64,000 nt of DNA from CAWIJK01 sp963836375 (GCA_963836375.1 CAWIJK010000001.1:124001-188000); one strand, 5' to 3'. Shown: positions 23,130 to 32,085, counted from the first letter of the stretch. Translations and numbers: made by a program. The notes: a model not told the origin generated them from the sequence alone.

Positions 23130-24431
23130 CTAGACCGACGGCGCCTCACCCGGCACGATGCCCGGCAGGCTGTCGTCGCTCGCCAGCGCCGCCTCGGGTT
23201 CGCCGAGCGCCCGCAGGGCGCCGGGCCGGGCCAGGGCCACCACAGCGAGCACCGCGAGGAGCACCATGGCGGTGACCACGGTGACCTGGCGGACCCCGGT
23301 GGCGTTGCCGAGCGCCCCTTGGACGACGGCGCCGATCGGGTAGAGGGTCCCGAGCGACAACATGAACAGGCTCAGCACCCGGCCCCGGGCGAACTGGGGC
23401 GCGCGCAGCTGCACGACGGTGTTGAGCCCCGAGAGCACACCGATGTAGCCCGCGCCCACCAAGAAGATGGCGGCGGCCGCGGCCCACACCGACGGGGCCA
23501 GCGCGTAGGCGCACAGGAGCACCGGCAGGGTGAACAGGGCCACGACCACCTGGCGGCCCCGCCCGTAACGGCGGGCCAACCCGGGCAGCACCAGCGCCCC
23601 GGCCACCGCACCCACCCCCTGGGCCGTCACCAACACGGCCGTGCCCACGCTGCCCCGGTGGTGCGAACCGAGGTGGAGGCCCACGATGGCCATGGCCGGA
23701 ACCAGGGCGATGAACGGCGACGCCAACAGGGCCACCAGCCCGATCAGGACGATGGCGCTGCGGCACCCCGGTTCGGCCAGGGCCAACCGGACCCCCTCGG
23801 CGATGTGGCGCAGGACGCGGGGGGTTTCGCCCGAGGCGACGTGCCGGGGGAGCCGGACCAGCACCAGGGCCACGATCACCGCGCCGAAGGACACCGCGTT
23901 GCAGGCGAAGGCCAGTGAATACGAACCGAAGCCGAGGGCCACGCCGGCCAGCGCGGGCCCGACGACCCGACCGAGGTTGTACTGGGCCGAAGAGAGGGCT
24001 ACCGCGGCGAGCAGGTCCTCACGGCGCTCGATGAGATCGGGCAGCATGGCCTGGTAGGCCGGGAAGCCGACCGCCGACGCGCAGCCGCCGGCGAAGGCGA
24101 CGAGCACCAGGACCCCCGGCTCGTCGTGGCCGGTGGCGGTCAGGACCGCCAGCAGGGCGGCGATCGCCGTCTCGGCCGTCGTGGTCATGAGGAGCCAGCG
24201 CCGGCGGTCGAGGCGGTCGGCCAGGGCCCCGCCGAAGGGGGCCAGCAGCCCGTTGGGCAAGAACGCCGCCGCGGCCACCAGCCCGGTCCACAGCGGGTCG
24301 TGGGTCCGGGCCGTGATCAGGATCCCGAGGGCCACCGCCTGCATCCACGAGCCGACGTTCGAGACGAGGGCCGCCGACCACAGCAGGGCGAAATTGCGCG
24401 AACGGAGCGGCCGGAGGGAGGCCAGGGGCAC
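23130..24431 (-). CDS. MFS transporter, EntS/MFS_3-like
   Basis: 433 residues with 12 predicted hydrophobic segments. The N-terminus L-R-P-L-R-S-R-N-F-A-L-L-W-S-A-A and the loop G-G-A-L-A-D-R-L-D-R-R are typical of the enterobactin-exporter-like/multidrug MFS_3 group. It is followed by an acidic C-tail. Substrate unknown. It heads the minus-strand run and is divergent from the sirtuin gene, with 44 bases between the two starts. Confidence 0.88.
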   Translation of the reverse strand: MPLASLRPLRSRNFALLWSAALVSNVGSWMQAVALGILITARTHDPLWTGLVAAAAFLPNGLLAPFGGALADRLDRRRWLLMTTTAETAIAALLAVLTATGHDEPGVLVLVAFAGGCASAVGFPAYQAMLPDLIERREDLLAAVALSSAQYNLGRVVGPALAGVALGFGSYSLAFACNAVSFGAVIVALVLVRLPRHVASGETPRVLRHIAEGVRLALAEPGCRSAIVLIGLVALLASPFIALVPAMAIVGLHLGSHHRGSVGTAVLVTAQGVGAVAGALVLPGLARRYGRGRQVVVALFTLPVLLCAYALAPSVWAAAAAIFLVGAGYIGVLSGLNTVVQLRAPQFARGRVLSLFMLSLGTLYPIGAVVQGALGNATGVRQVTVVTAMVLLAVLAVVALARPGALRALGEPEAALASDDSLPGIVPGEAPSV

Positions 24432-24475
24432 GAGAGACGAGGCTAACGGTGCCCGCCCGGTGCCACAGTGGTGCG

Positions 24476-25270
24476 ATGGCAGCTGCGCGGCGACCCGGGG
24501 CCGCGGACGCGGCGGCCCGGAGCCTCCTCGGGCGGGCGGAACGGGTGACGGTCCTGACCGGGGCCGGGATCTCGACCGACTCGGGCATCCCGGACTTCCG
24601 GGGGCCCAACGGCGTGTGGACCCGGGATCCGAGCGCCGAGCGGCTGGCCACCATCGACGCCTACGTCAGCGACCCCGACGTCCGGCGGCGGGCCTGGCGC
24701 AGCCGGCTGGAGTCGCCGACCTGGGCCGCCCGGCCCAACCCGGGCCACCGCGCCCTGGTCCAGCTCGAGCGGAGCGGCCGGCTCGAGCTGCTCGTCACCC
24801 AGAACGTCGACGGCCTGCACCACGCGGCGGGCAACGACCCCTCGTTGGTGGTCGAGATCCACGGCACCATGCGCGAGGTGGTCTGCCTGGCCTGCGGGGT
24901 GCGGGGCCCCATGGGCCCGACCCTCGAGCGGGTGCGGCAAGGCGACGAGGACCCCGGGTGCCTGGGACCGGGGCCCGGGGGCGGGCGCTGCGGCGGCATG
25001 CTCAAGTCGGCCACCGTCAGCTTCGGCCAGTCCCTCGAGCCCGGCGACGTCGTCCGGGCCGAGCGGGCTGCCCTGCGGTGCGATGTGTTGCTGGCCGTCG
25101 GCACCAGCCTCGGGGTGTACCCGGCGGCCGGCCTGGTCCCGATGGCCGGGCGCGCCGGCGCCGCGGTGGTCATCGTCAACGCTGAGCCCACCCCCTACGA
25201 CGACCGGGCCGATGTCGTCCTGCGCGACCCGATCAGCGACGTCCTGCCAGTCCTGGTGGCCGATGGCTAG
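24476..25270 (+). CDS. NAD-dependent protein deacylase, sirtuin
   Basis: 264 residues from ATG 24476. It has the Rossmann motif T-G-A-G-I-S-T (28-34), [15 protein letters not shown] and catalytic His129 in I-H-G-T. The zinc module is visible as C-L-A-C, then single cysteines in P-G-C-L and R-C-G-G. The enzyme removes acyl groups from protein lysines, coupling to NAD+ breakdown; acyl-CoA synthetases are classical targets and one lies next door on the opposite strand. Confidence 0.93.
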   Translation: MAAARRPGAADAAARSLLGRAERVTVLTGAGISTDSGIPDFRGPNGVWTRDPSAERLATIDAYVSDPDVRRRAWRSRLESPTWAARPNPGHRALVQLERSGRLELLVTQNVDGLHHAAGNDPSLVVEIHGTMREVVCLACGVRGPMGPTLERVRQGDEDPGCLGPGPGGGRCGGMLKSATVSFGQSLEPGDVVRAERAALRCDVLLAVGTSLGVYPAAGLVPMAGRAGAAVVIVNAEPTPYDDRADVVLRDPISDVLPVLVADG

Positions 25271-25273
25271 ACC

Positions 25274-25297
25274 GGTCGCCAGGACGGTCGCCAGGAC
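25274..25297. repeat. 12-bp direct repeat, two copies
   Basis: ggtcgccaggac occurs twice in tandem just after the sirtuin stop. Short and probably without function. Confidence 0.6.
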
Positions 25298-25325
25298 ACC
25301 GGGCCCGGCGGCCTCGGCTCGGCGC

Positions 25326-25481
25326 TCAACCGGGTGACGAACCGCGGGCGTCGTCGGCTGCCGCGCCCTTCGCCTTACGACGCGGCTTGAGGGCGAACCA
25401 CCAGATGCTGGCCATGGTGCCCACGACCCCGATGGCCGCCGCCACCGGCTTGATGAACTTGCGCGAGCCCGAGTTCGCCAT
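25326..25481 (-). CDS. small single-pass membrane protein, 51 residues
   Basis: ATG 25481 to TGA 25326. The sequence has a basic N-terminus (S-R-K-F-I-K-P), one hydrophobic helix (about residues 12-31, containing A-A-A-I-G-V-V and ending I-W-W-F-A-L), then a strongly basic K-P-R-R-K-A-K patch and a polar tail. The positive-inside pattern is consistent with a small inner-membrane protein. I do not recognise a family. It is followed in the same direction by the SDR gene. It falls in an otherwise empty gap and has normal codon composition. Confidence 0.6.
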   Translation of the reverse strand: MANSGSRKFIKPVAAAIGVVGTMASIWWFALKPRRKAKGAAADDARGSSPG

Positions 25482-25544
25482 GGGCCGAGACCTTACCGCC
25501 CGCTGGACGGCCGTCCATCCCCATCGACGGTGACCGACGGCGGC

Positions 25545-26387
25545 TCAGCCGGGAGCCCGCCGTTGCGGCTCAGTGGGCACCCGGAGCCGGACCCGCCCGG
25601 TGACCTGGTCGCCGAAGGCCAGGCCCAAGAGGTGTTCGGCCACCCAGGGCGGCGAGCTGAACCCCCCTTCCACCTTCAGCTGCCGGAATTGCTCCACGTC
25701 GGGAAACCGGTACTCGTCGGTGGCCCGGATCGCCGCCTGCATGTCGGTGTCGACCACCCCGGGGGCCACGGCATGGGCGCGCAACCCGTGGGCCTTCTCC
25801 TCGAGCGCCACCGCCTCGGTCAGCCGATCGACCGCCGCCTTGGATCCGCAGTAGGCCGCCCACCCCGAATAGGCGCGGGCGCCTGCACCCGATGAGACGT
25901 TGACCAAGACCCCCCCACCGGGCCGGCTCCGGACGTGTCGGGCGAAGACCATCGTCCCGTAGAGGACCCCGGTCACGTTGACCGTCACGTTGCGGGCCAC
26001 CTGGTCGGGGTCGGCCTCGGCCACCGGGCCGATCGGCTCGAGCAGCCCGGCGTTGTTGACCCACAGGTCGATGCGCCCGAACCGCCCGACCACGGCGTCG
26101 GCGAAGCGGGCCACGGCGTCGAAGTCGACCACGTCGACCTGGGCCACCAGCGGCGGCTCGGCGGCCTCGACCCGACCACCGTGGGCCCGGGGCCTGGTCT
26201 TGGCCACCAGATCGGGCCGGTGGCGCGCACACAGCCCGAGGTGCAGGCCGGCCTGGGCGAAGTGGGCGGCCATCCCGGCCCCGAGCCCCCGGCTGGCCCC
26301 GGTGATCACCGCCACCCGCCCCGACAAGGTGTCGCGCCGGGCGGCCGGGTCGCGAAACGCCGGGCCGGCCGGCCACGACTCGCTCAC
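25545..26387 (-). CDS. short-chain dehydrogenase/reductase
   Basis: 280 residues from GTG 26387, which overlaps the upstream amidohydrolase stop as GTGA. Classical SDR motifs: T-G-A-S-R-G-L-G-A-G, N-N-A-G, the serine in N-V-S-S-G-A-G and Y-C-G-S-K. The P-G-V-V-D-T-D-M loop follows. Substrate not inferable. It is the last gene of a three-gene coupled unit (B12-binding domain, PuuD-like hydrolase, SDR). Confidence 0.9.
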   Translation of the reverse strand: MSESWPAGPAFRDPAARRDTLSGRVAVITGASRGLGAGMAAHFAQAGLHLGLCARHRPDLVAKTRPRAHGGRVEAAEPPLVAQVDVVDFDAVARFADAVVGRFGRIDLWVNNAGLLEPIGPVAEADPDQVARNVTVNVTGVLYGTMVFARHVRSRPGGGVLVNVSSGAGARAYSGWAAYCGSKAAVDRLTEAVALEEKAHGLRAHAVAPGVVDTDMQAAIRATDEYRFPDVEQFRQLKVEGGFSSPPWVAEHLLGLAFGDQVTGRVRLRVPTEPQRRAPG

Positions 26388-27115
26388 CGGGCCTCGTCCA
26401 CCAGCGCGTCGAAGAGCCGGCGGTCGCCGGACTCCTCGGGGTGCCACTGGACGGCCACGACGAAGTGGGCCCGGGCCAGCTCGACCGCCTCGATGACCCC
26501 TTCGGCCTCCGCCGGTTCGACCGACCGGGCGGCGACCACCAGGCCCGGGGCCAGCCGGTCGATCGCCTGGTGATGCGAGCAGCGGACGGTGTCTTTGTCC
26601 CCGACGATGGCCGCCGTGCGGGTGCCGGGCACCGTGACCACGTCGACGTCGGCGAACTCCCCGGGGGCCGGCTGGTGGCCCCGGTGGCCGACCAGGTCGG
26701 GGAGGTGGGCGAGCAGCGAGCCACCGAGGTGGACGTTGAGCAACTGGAGGCCACGGCAGATGGCCAGCACCGGGAGGTCCCGGTCGAGGGCGCAGGCCAG
26801 CAGCGCCCGCTCCGACTCGTCGCGCACCGGGTCGACCCCGCCCAGCTCGCGGTCCTCGACCCCGCCGTAGGCGGCGGGGTCGAGGTCCCCCCCGCCCACC
26901 AGCACCAGGGCGTCGAGGACCTCGAGCACCGCCCGTGCCCCCGCGCCGGGACCGCCGGGGGCCAGGCGCTGGGGAGCGAGCAACAGCGGACGGCCGCCGG
27001 CCTCGGCCACCAACTCGAAGTAGGGCGCCGGGACGACCGCGGCGGGGCGCCGCCACGGACCCCAGGCGGCCTCGGCGTAGTAGGTGGTGACCCCGACGAG
27101 GGGGGTGGCGGTCAC
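26384..27115 (-). CDS. class I glutamine-amidotransferase-like hydrolase (PuuD/gamma-Glu-GABA hydrolase type)
   Basis: 243 residues. The peptidase C26 triad is visible: Cys120 in A-I-C-R-G-L-Q-L-L-N, and His225/Glu227 in V-Q-W-H-P-E-E. The G-G-G-D-L-D-P motif and C-S-H-H-Q-A-I segment are those of PuuD, which cleaves gamma-glutamyl-gamma-aminobutyrate to GABA and glutamate. A glutamine-synthetase-like gene stands divergently about 540 bases away, which supports a gamma-glutamylated polyamine route. Its start overlaps the stop of the B12-binding protein. Confidence 0.87.
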   Translation of the reverse strand: MTATPLVGVTTYYAEAAWGPWRRPAAVVPAPYFELVAEAGGRPLLLAPQRLAPGGPGAGARAVLEVLDALVLVGGGDLDPAAYGGVEDRELGGVDPVRDESERALLACALDRDLPVLAICRGLQLLNVHLGGSLLAHLPDLVGHRGHQPAPGEFADVDVVTVPGTRTAAIVGDKDTVRCSHHQAIDRLAPGLVVAARSVEPAEAEGVIEAVELARAHFVVAVQWHPEESGDRRLFDALVDEAR

Positions 27116-27579
27116 CGGCCCAGGATCGCCCGGGCCACCGCGCCCACCACCTCTTGGTCCGAGGCGCCGGGCGACAGCACCTCGGCCACCCCGAGGCGGT
27201 GCAGCACCGGCACGTCGCGGGCGGGGACGATCCCGCCGACCACCACCGCGGTGTCCAGGCCGCGCTGGCGCAGGGCGGTGATCACCGCCGGGGCCAAGGT
27301 GAGGTGGCCCCCCGAGTGCATGGAGAGGCCGACCACGTCGACGTCCTCTTGCAACGCCGCGTTGGCCACCGAGGCGGGGGTCTGTCGCAGCCCGAGGTAG
27401 ATCACCTCGTAGCCGGCGTCACGGAGCATCCGGGCGACGACCTTAACCCCGCGGTCGTGCCCGTCGAGTCCGACCTTGGCCACCAGGACCCGGCCCGGGC
27501 CCGGTGCCCGCTCACCGCCGGGGCGGCCACCGCCGGGCGCGGAGTCCGCCGTCAGCTCCTCGTCGGACCGCGCTGTCAC
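27112..27579 (-). CDS. stand-alone cobalamin (B12)-binding domain protein, methylmalonyl-CoA mutase C-terminal type
   Basis: 155 residues if GTG 27579 is used; ATG 27630 in the same frame would add 17 residues, and no Shine-Dalgarno decides. The lower-ligand motif D-G-H-D-R-G, followed by V-V-A-R-M-L-R-D-A-G-Y-E-V-I-Y-L-G, the G-L-S-M-H-S-G-G-H-L loop and V-V-V-G-G-I-V-P binding loop, match the small B12-binding subunit of acyl-CoA mutases. Alone it has no substrate TIM barrel, so it must work with a large subunit encoded elsewhere, for example in methylmalonyl- or isobutyryl-CoA mutation. Its stop overlaps the next gene. Confidence 0.85.
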   Translation of the reverse strand: MTARSDEELTADSAPGGGRPGGERAPGPGRVLVAKVGLDGHDRGVKVVARMLRDAGYEVIYLGLRQTPASVANAALQEDVDVVGLSMHSGGHLTLAPAVITALRQRGLDTAVVVGGIVPARDVPVLHRLGVAEVLSPGASDQEVVGAVARAILGR

Positions 27580-27654
27580 CCCGACAGCGTACCGAGCGGC
27601 CGGCGTGGTGGTCCGGTCGCTGGACGCCATCACAGCCAGGGGCAATAGTGCCGC

Positions 27655-29013
27655 ATGGTCGATCTGGAGACGCTGCGCAGGCTGATCGCCGACGGTGTCG
27701 TCGACACGGTCGTCCTGGCCTTCCCCGATATGCAGGGCCGGCCGGTGGGCAAGCGGGTGACCGCGCCCTTCTTCGTCGGCCACGTCCACGAGCACGGCAT
27801 CGAGGTGTGCGACTACCTCCTGGCGGTCGACGTGGACATGGTGCCGCTCCCCGGCTACCGCTTTACCAACTGGGAGAGCGGCTACGGGGACCTCACCGCC
27901 CGGCCCGACTACGACACGCTCAACGTGGTGCCCTGGCTCGAGGGAACGGCCATGGTCCTGTGCGACCTCACCGAGGCGTCGGGGGAGCCGGTGGAGGTGT
28001 CACCCCGCCAGATCCTCCGCCGCCAAATCGAGCGGGCGGCCGAGCGGGGCCTCGTCGTCAAGTGCGCGACCGAACTCGAGTTCTACCTGTTCGCCGACTC
28101 GTTCGAGGAGGCATCGGCCAAGAACTGGCAGGGGCTGGCGCCCCACAGCGCCACGATCGAGGATTACCAGCTCCTGCAGACCTCCCGCGCCGAGTACGTG
28201 CTGCGGAGGATCCGCAACGAGATGCTGGCGGCCGGCATCCCGATCGAGTTCTCCAAGGGTGAGGCCGGACGGGGTCAGCACGAGGTGAACGTGACCTATG
28301 CCGGCGCCCTCGAGATGGCCGACCGGCACCTGGTCTTCAAGCACGGCGTCAAGGAGATCGCCGCCCAGGAGGGCCGGGCCGCCACCTTCATGGCCAAGTG
28401 GTCGATGGCCGAGGCCGGCTCGTCGTGCCACCTCCACACCAGCCTGTGGGACGCCACCACGGGCGAGCCCTTGATGGGCGACGCCGGGCACCCGACCGGT
28501 TTCTCGCTCACCGCCCGGCGCTTCGTGGCCGGCCAGATCCACGCGGCCCGCCAGCTCTCCTGGTGCTTCGCCCCCTACGTGAACTCCTACCGGCGCTACG
28601 TCCAACGGAGCTGGGCCCCGACCGCCCTGGTATGGGGGGAGGACAACCGCACCTGCGGGTTCAGGGCGGTCGGCCAGGGCCCGGGACGCCGCATCGAGAG
28701 CCGGGTGCCCGGCGGGGACGTCAACCCGTACCTGGCCCTGGCCGCGGCCATCGCGGCCGGCCTCTACGGCATCGACCACGAGCTCGAGCTGGCCGACCCG
28801 TTCGGCGGCAACGCCTATGAGGCCGAGGACCTGGCGCGCATCCCGTCCACCCTGGTCGAGGCGCTGCGTGAGCTCGAGCTGAGCGAGGTGGCCGCCGAGG
28901 CCTTCGGGCCCGACGTGCACCACCACCTCCTCAACACCGCCCACCAGGAGTGGGAGGCGGCCAACCGCGTGGTCACCGACTGGGAGCTCGCCCGCAACTT
29001 CGAGCGGATCTAG
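27655..29013 (+). CDS. glutamine-synthetase-family ligase (GlnA3/PuuA-like gamma-glutamyl ligase)
   Basis: 452 residues. The N-terminal beta-grasp (V-V-L-A-F-P-D-M-Q-G-R-P-V-G-K-R) and the catalytic domain are present: metal ligands in C-A-T-E-L-E-F-Y-L-F and K-G-E-A-G-R-G-Q-H-E-V-N, S-S-C-H-L-H-T-S-L-W, and R-x-x-G-Q-G-P-G-R-R-I-E-S-R-V-P-G-G-D-V-N-P-Y. The N-P-Y-L ending and lack of the adenylylation loop place it among GlnA-like proteins that gamma-glutamylate amines or polyamines, not among housekeeping GlnA. It is divergent from the PuuD-like unit, which supports that reading. The exact amine is unknown. Confidence 0.9.
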   Translation: MVDLETLRRLIADGVVDTVVLAFPDMQGRPVGKRVTAPFFVGHVHEHGIEVCDYLLAVDVDMVPLPGYRFTNWESGYGDLTARPDYDTLNVVPWLEGTAMVLCDLTEASGEPVEVSPRQILRRQIERAAERGLVVKCATELEFYLFADSFEEASAKNWQGLAPHSATIEDYQLLQTSRAEYVLRRIRNEMLAAGIPIEFSKGEAGRGQHEVNVTYAGALEMADRHLVFKHGVKEIAAQEGRAATFMAKWSMAEAGSSCHLHTSLWDATTGEPLMGDAGHPTGFSLTARRFVAGQIHAARQLSWCFAPYVNSYRRYVQRSWAPTALVWGEDNRTCGFRAVGQGPGRRIESRVPGGDVNPYLALAAAIAAGLYGIDHELELADPFGGNAYEAEDLARIPSTLVEALRELELSEVAAEAFGPDVHHHLLNTAHQEWEAANRVVTDWELARNFERI

Positions 29014-29070
29014 CCGCCACCGGCGGAGGCCTGTGGCCGATCCACGCTGGGCGCCGGCGGGACTCGGGGG

Positions 29071-29721
29071 TTAGCTCGGATCGGCCGTGATCCGGCGCCC
29101 GGTGATCTCGGTCGGCTCGAGCACGAGGAGGTGCAACCCCTCGGAGCCCTCCCACTTGGTGCCCGCCAGGGCCGACAGGTCGGCCAGCTCACCGGCGTCG
29201 GTCACCCGTCGCGCCCGACCGGTGACCAGCACGCTCCAGCTCTCGCCGATGACCTCGTCGATGTGGTCCACCTCCAGACCCACCGGCTCCTGGCCGTCAA
29301 GGTGGTCGACGTGGGTACCCGGATGGGTGGCGAACACGAGGTCCCCGCCCCCGGTGTGGTACCCGATGGGCAGGGCGGTCGGCCCCCGCTCGCTGTCGAA
29401 GACCAGCCGGCCGATCCCGCTCGGGCCGATCAGGTCCCAGGACTCGTGGCGACCGAGGGCCGTCACCGTCGGTGGCCTCTCGAGCGCCCGGTGCTGGGGC
29501 GCCTGGTGGGGTTCGCCTCCCAACAGGTAGGCGGTGCTCGTCTCGAGGGCGGTGGCGATGTTCATCAGCGCCTGGGCGTCGGGCGTGGCCGTCGGACTGG
29601 TCTCGACGTGGTGGAGGTAGGGCGCGGCCATCCCGCTGCGGGCCCCGAGCTCCTCGATGCTCAGGCCGAGCTCTTGGCGGCGCAGCGCCACCCGGCGGCC
29701 GAGGTTGCCTGGGTCAGCCAT
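29071..29721 (-). CDS. Xre-type regulator fused to FMN-binding split-barrel domain
   Basis: 216 residues. Residues 1-70 form a helix-turn-helix of Xre type: L-G-R-R-V-A-L-R-R-Q-E-L-G-L-S-I-E-E-L-G-A-R-S-G-M. Residues about 85-216 form a pyridoxamine-oxidase-like barrel with I-G-R-L-V-F and P-I-G-Y-H-T-G-G-G-D-L-V-F-A-T-H-P-G-T-H. Its own DNA binding may respond to a flavin or F420-type ligand. It lies 21 bases upstream (in the map) of an FGGY kinase stop, in the same direction, and downstream of the convergent glutamine-synthetase-like gene. Confidence 0.85.
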   Translation of the reverse strand: MADPGNLGRRVALRRQELGLSIEELGARSGMAAPYLHHVETSPTATPDAQALMNIATALETSTAYLLGGEPHQAPQHRALERPPTVTALGRHESWDLIGPSGIGRLVFDSERGPTALPIGYHTGGGDLVFATHPGTHVDHLDGQEPVGLEVDHIDEVIGESWSVLVTGRARRVTDAGELADLSALAGTKWEGSEGLHLLVLEPTEITGRRITADPS

Positions 29722-29742
29722 GGCACCTCCGGTGCTCGTCGG

Positions 29743-31377
29743 TCACGGGCTCTCCAGCCGGCCCCCGTTCAGGCGCCGGTGGATCGACTTGGTCCGCTTG
29801 TAGAGGTTGACGAACTCGTCGGCCAGCTCGCCGTAGGCGGCACTGGCCGCCCGCTGTGGACGGTACTCGGCTTTCACCTCGACCATGGCCGGGATCCGCT
29901 CCACCCGGGTGCGGCCCAGGGCGAGCAGGGCGAGCAGGCCGGCGCCGCGGACGTTCGCCAGCACCGGGTCGGCGATCTGACGGATGGTCCGTCCCGTCAC
30001 GTCGGCGTGGATCTGGGCCCACAGGTCCGAATCGGCACCGCCCCCGACGAAGGCCAACGACTCGAAGGGCCGCCGGGTAAACTTCTCGACCGCACCGAGC
30101 AGCCATTTCGAATTGAAGGCCACCCCCTCGAAGACCGCCCGCACCAGATCGGCCCGGTCTGTCGACAGCGACATGTTGTGGAAGCCGGCCCGGATGGTGT
30201 GATCGTCCACCGGCGACCGCTCGCCGTTCAGCCAGGGTGTGAACACCACGCCGTGGGAACCCGCTGGCGCCGAGGCGGCCAGCTCGTTCATGGCCGTGAG
30301 GGCATCGGCCGGGGCGGGCGGCCCGAGGCCGTCGTCGGGGTAGAGCACGTTGTCCCGCAGCCAGGTCAGGCAGGCCCCGGCGGTCTCGTGTTCGTCGGCC
30401 ACCAGGTACTTGCCGGGGAGCCCCGAGGGGATCGAGGCGATGTTGGTCAGGAGGTCGGTGTGCTTCTTGGGCACGTGGCAACTGATCCACGAGGATGTCC
30501 CGATGTAGAGGTGGCCCGAGAGGTCGGCCACCGCGCCCGACCCGACGGCGGCCGAGTGGAGGTCGCCGGTGCCGGTCACCACCGGCGTTCCGGGGACGAG
30601 CGCCAGCTCGTCGGCGGCGGCAGCCGAGAGCCCACCGATGACGGTCCCGGTGGGCACCAAGGCGGGCAGTTTGGACCGGTCCAGGCCGGCCATGGCCACG
30701 AGGTCGTCGTCGTAGTGCACCCGGTCGATCCGGCGGTTGTCGGTCACCCAGTGGACCGAGATCGAGTCGAACGACGCCCGGGCCACGCCGGTGAGGCGCA
30801 GATTGAGGTAGTCGACCGGCTCCAAGAAGACCTGGGTCTGTCGGTACAGGTCGGGCCGAGACTCGCGCAAGAACAGGATGTGGCCCACCGGGTCCTTGCC
30901 CGACAGGCTGGGGGCACCCCCGGTGAGGCGAACCCAGCGCTGCACCTTGCGCACGTCGTAGCCGAGGGCCGAGACCGTCCCTTTGACCTCGCGGCGCACG
31001 GCGGCGCTCCCCCGGCTATCCATCCAGATGATCGCCGGGCCGAGGGCCTCGCCGTCGCCGCCCACCGGGACCGTGCCCGACCACTGCGCCGTGCACCCGA
31101 CACCGACCACCCGCTCGGGCGCCACGCCGCTGTCCGCCATGGCCGCCCGTGAGGCCGACACGACCGCCACCCACCACTGCTTGGGGTCCTGCTCGGCGCC
31201 CCCCCCGGGGGTGAGCGAGAGGGCGGTGGGCTCGAACCCGTGCGCCACCACCCGCCCGAGGGCCGAGACCACGGCCACCTTGGGACCACCGGTCCCCAGG
31301 TCGACCGCCAGCACGAACGTCTCGTCGTCAGCCCGATCCTCGACGGGGCGGAGCGCGGCCGGTCGCACGGGGGCCAT
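29743..31377 (-). CDS. FGGY-family carbohydrate kinase (xylulokinase-like)
   Basis: 544 residues from ATG 31377. The ATPase-fold start A-V-D-L-G-T-G-G-P-K-V-A, the I-W-M-D-S-R sugar-binding region, G-T-G-D-L-H-S-A-A-V-G-S-G phosphate motif and the late F-V-G-G-G-A-D-S-D-L-W-A-Q adenosine motif define an FGGY kinase. It phosphorylates a polyol or ketose. An aldose isomerase or sugar transporter is not adjacent, so the substrate is unknown. It is followed by the Xre-FMN regulator. Confidence 0.92.
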   Translation of the reverse strand: MAPVRPAALRPVEDRADDETFVLAVDLGTGGPKVAVVSALGRVVAHGFEPTALSLTPGGGAEQDPKQWWVAVVSASRAAMADSGVAPERVVGVGCTAQWSGTVPVGGDGEALGPAIIWMDSRGSAAVRREVKGTVSALGYDVRKVQRWVRLTGGAPSLSGKDPVGHILFLRESRPDLYRQTQVFLEPVDYLNLRLTGVARASFDSISVHWVTDNRRIDRVHYDDDLVAMAGLDRSKLPALVPTGTVIGGLSAAAADELALVPGTPVVTGTGDLHSAAVGSGAVADLSGHLYIGTSSWISCHVPKKHTDLLTNIASIPSGLPGKYLVADEHETAGACLTWLRDNVLYPDDGLGPPAPADALTAMNELAASAPAGSHGVVFTPWLNGERSPVDDHTIRAGFHNMSLSTDRADLVRAVFEGVAFNSKWLLGAVEKFTRRPFESLAFVGGGADSDLWAQIHADVTGRTIRQIADPVLANVRGAGLLALLALGRTRVERIPAMVEVKAEYRPQRAASAAYGELADEFVNLYKRTKSIHRRLNGGRLESP

Positions 31378-31524
31378 CGCACGGAGCGTACAGCGGGCCC
31401 CGGGCGCACGACCCCGGTGGGCCATCCCCCGGACAGCGCCGCCGCCGGTCGCCCGGGCGGGGGGAGCCCAGGTGACCGGCGGCGTCGACCGGGTCGGGTC
31501 CCGCGGCTGGCCGGGTCCCGCCGC

Positions 31525-32085
31525 TCAGCGCTGGAGGGCGGCCTCCACCTCCAGCTCGATCTTCACCTTGTTGCCGACGACGACGCCCCCGTTGTCCAGG
31601 GCGTGGTTGAACGAAACCCCGAACTCGCGGCGGTCGATCTCGGCGGTGGCCGAGAAGGCGACCACCTCGGAGTCGGGCTGCAGGCCCGGTCCCGAGCCGT
31701 GGTACTCGAGGTCGAAGACCACCGCCTTGGTCACGCCCCGGATGGTGAGGTCGGTGGCCAGCTTCCACTCGCCGCCCGAGACCCGGGTCAGGCCGGTGCT
31801 CTGGACGGTGATGGTGGGGAAGTTGGGGGCGTCGAGGAAGTCGTTGGTCCGTAGGTGCTCGTCGCGCTGCGCCACGCCGGTGTCGATGCTGGCGGCCACG
31901 GCCTCGGCATGCAGGCTGGACTGCTCGGGCGGGTCGGCGATGACCAGGGTGGCGTCGAAGTCGGTGAACCTGCCCCGGACCTTGGTGCCGATGAGGTGCC
32001 GGGCCACGAAGCCCACCACGGTGTGGGCCTTGTCGACGGTGTAGGTGCCCGGGGTAGGGGGTGCGATGGTCTCGGTGGTCGTCAT
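31525..32085 (-). CDS. YceI-like polyisoprenoid-binding protein
   Basis: 186 residues. The lipocalin-like YceI domain is clear: Y-T-V-D-K-A-H-T-V-V-G-F-V-A-R-H at the start, G-R-F-T-D-F-D-A-T-L, D-F-L-D-A-P-N-F-P-T-I, L-T-I-R-G-V-T-K-A-V and I-D-R-R-E-F-G. The domain binds isoprenoid chains in a beta barrel. No signal peptide is seen, so this copy is likely cytosolic. It is divergent from a MarR regulator and has a strong promoter, suggesting MarR control. Confidence 0.93.
   Translation of the reverse strand: MTTTETIAPPTPGTYTVDKAHTVVGFVARHLIGTKVRGRFTDFDATLVIADPPEQSSLHAEAVAASIDTGVAQRDEHLRTNDFLDAPNFPTITVQSTGLTRVSGGEWKLATDLTIRGVTKAVVFDLEYHGSGPGLQPDSEVVAFSATAEIDRREFGVSFNHALDNGGVVVGNKVKIELEVEAALQR

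Noticed and set aside
21159..23918. 919-residue plus-strand frame opposite the acyl-CoA synthetase and MFS genes
   Set aside because: No recognisable motif and typical shadow composition of a high-GC strand.
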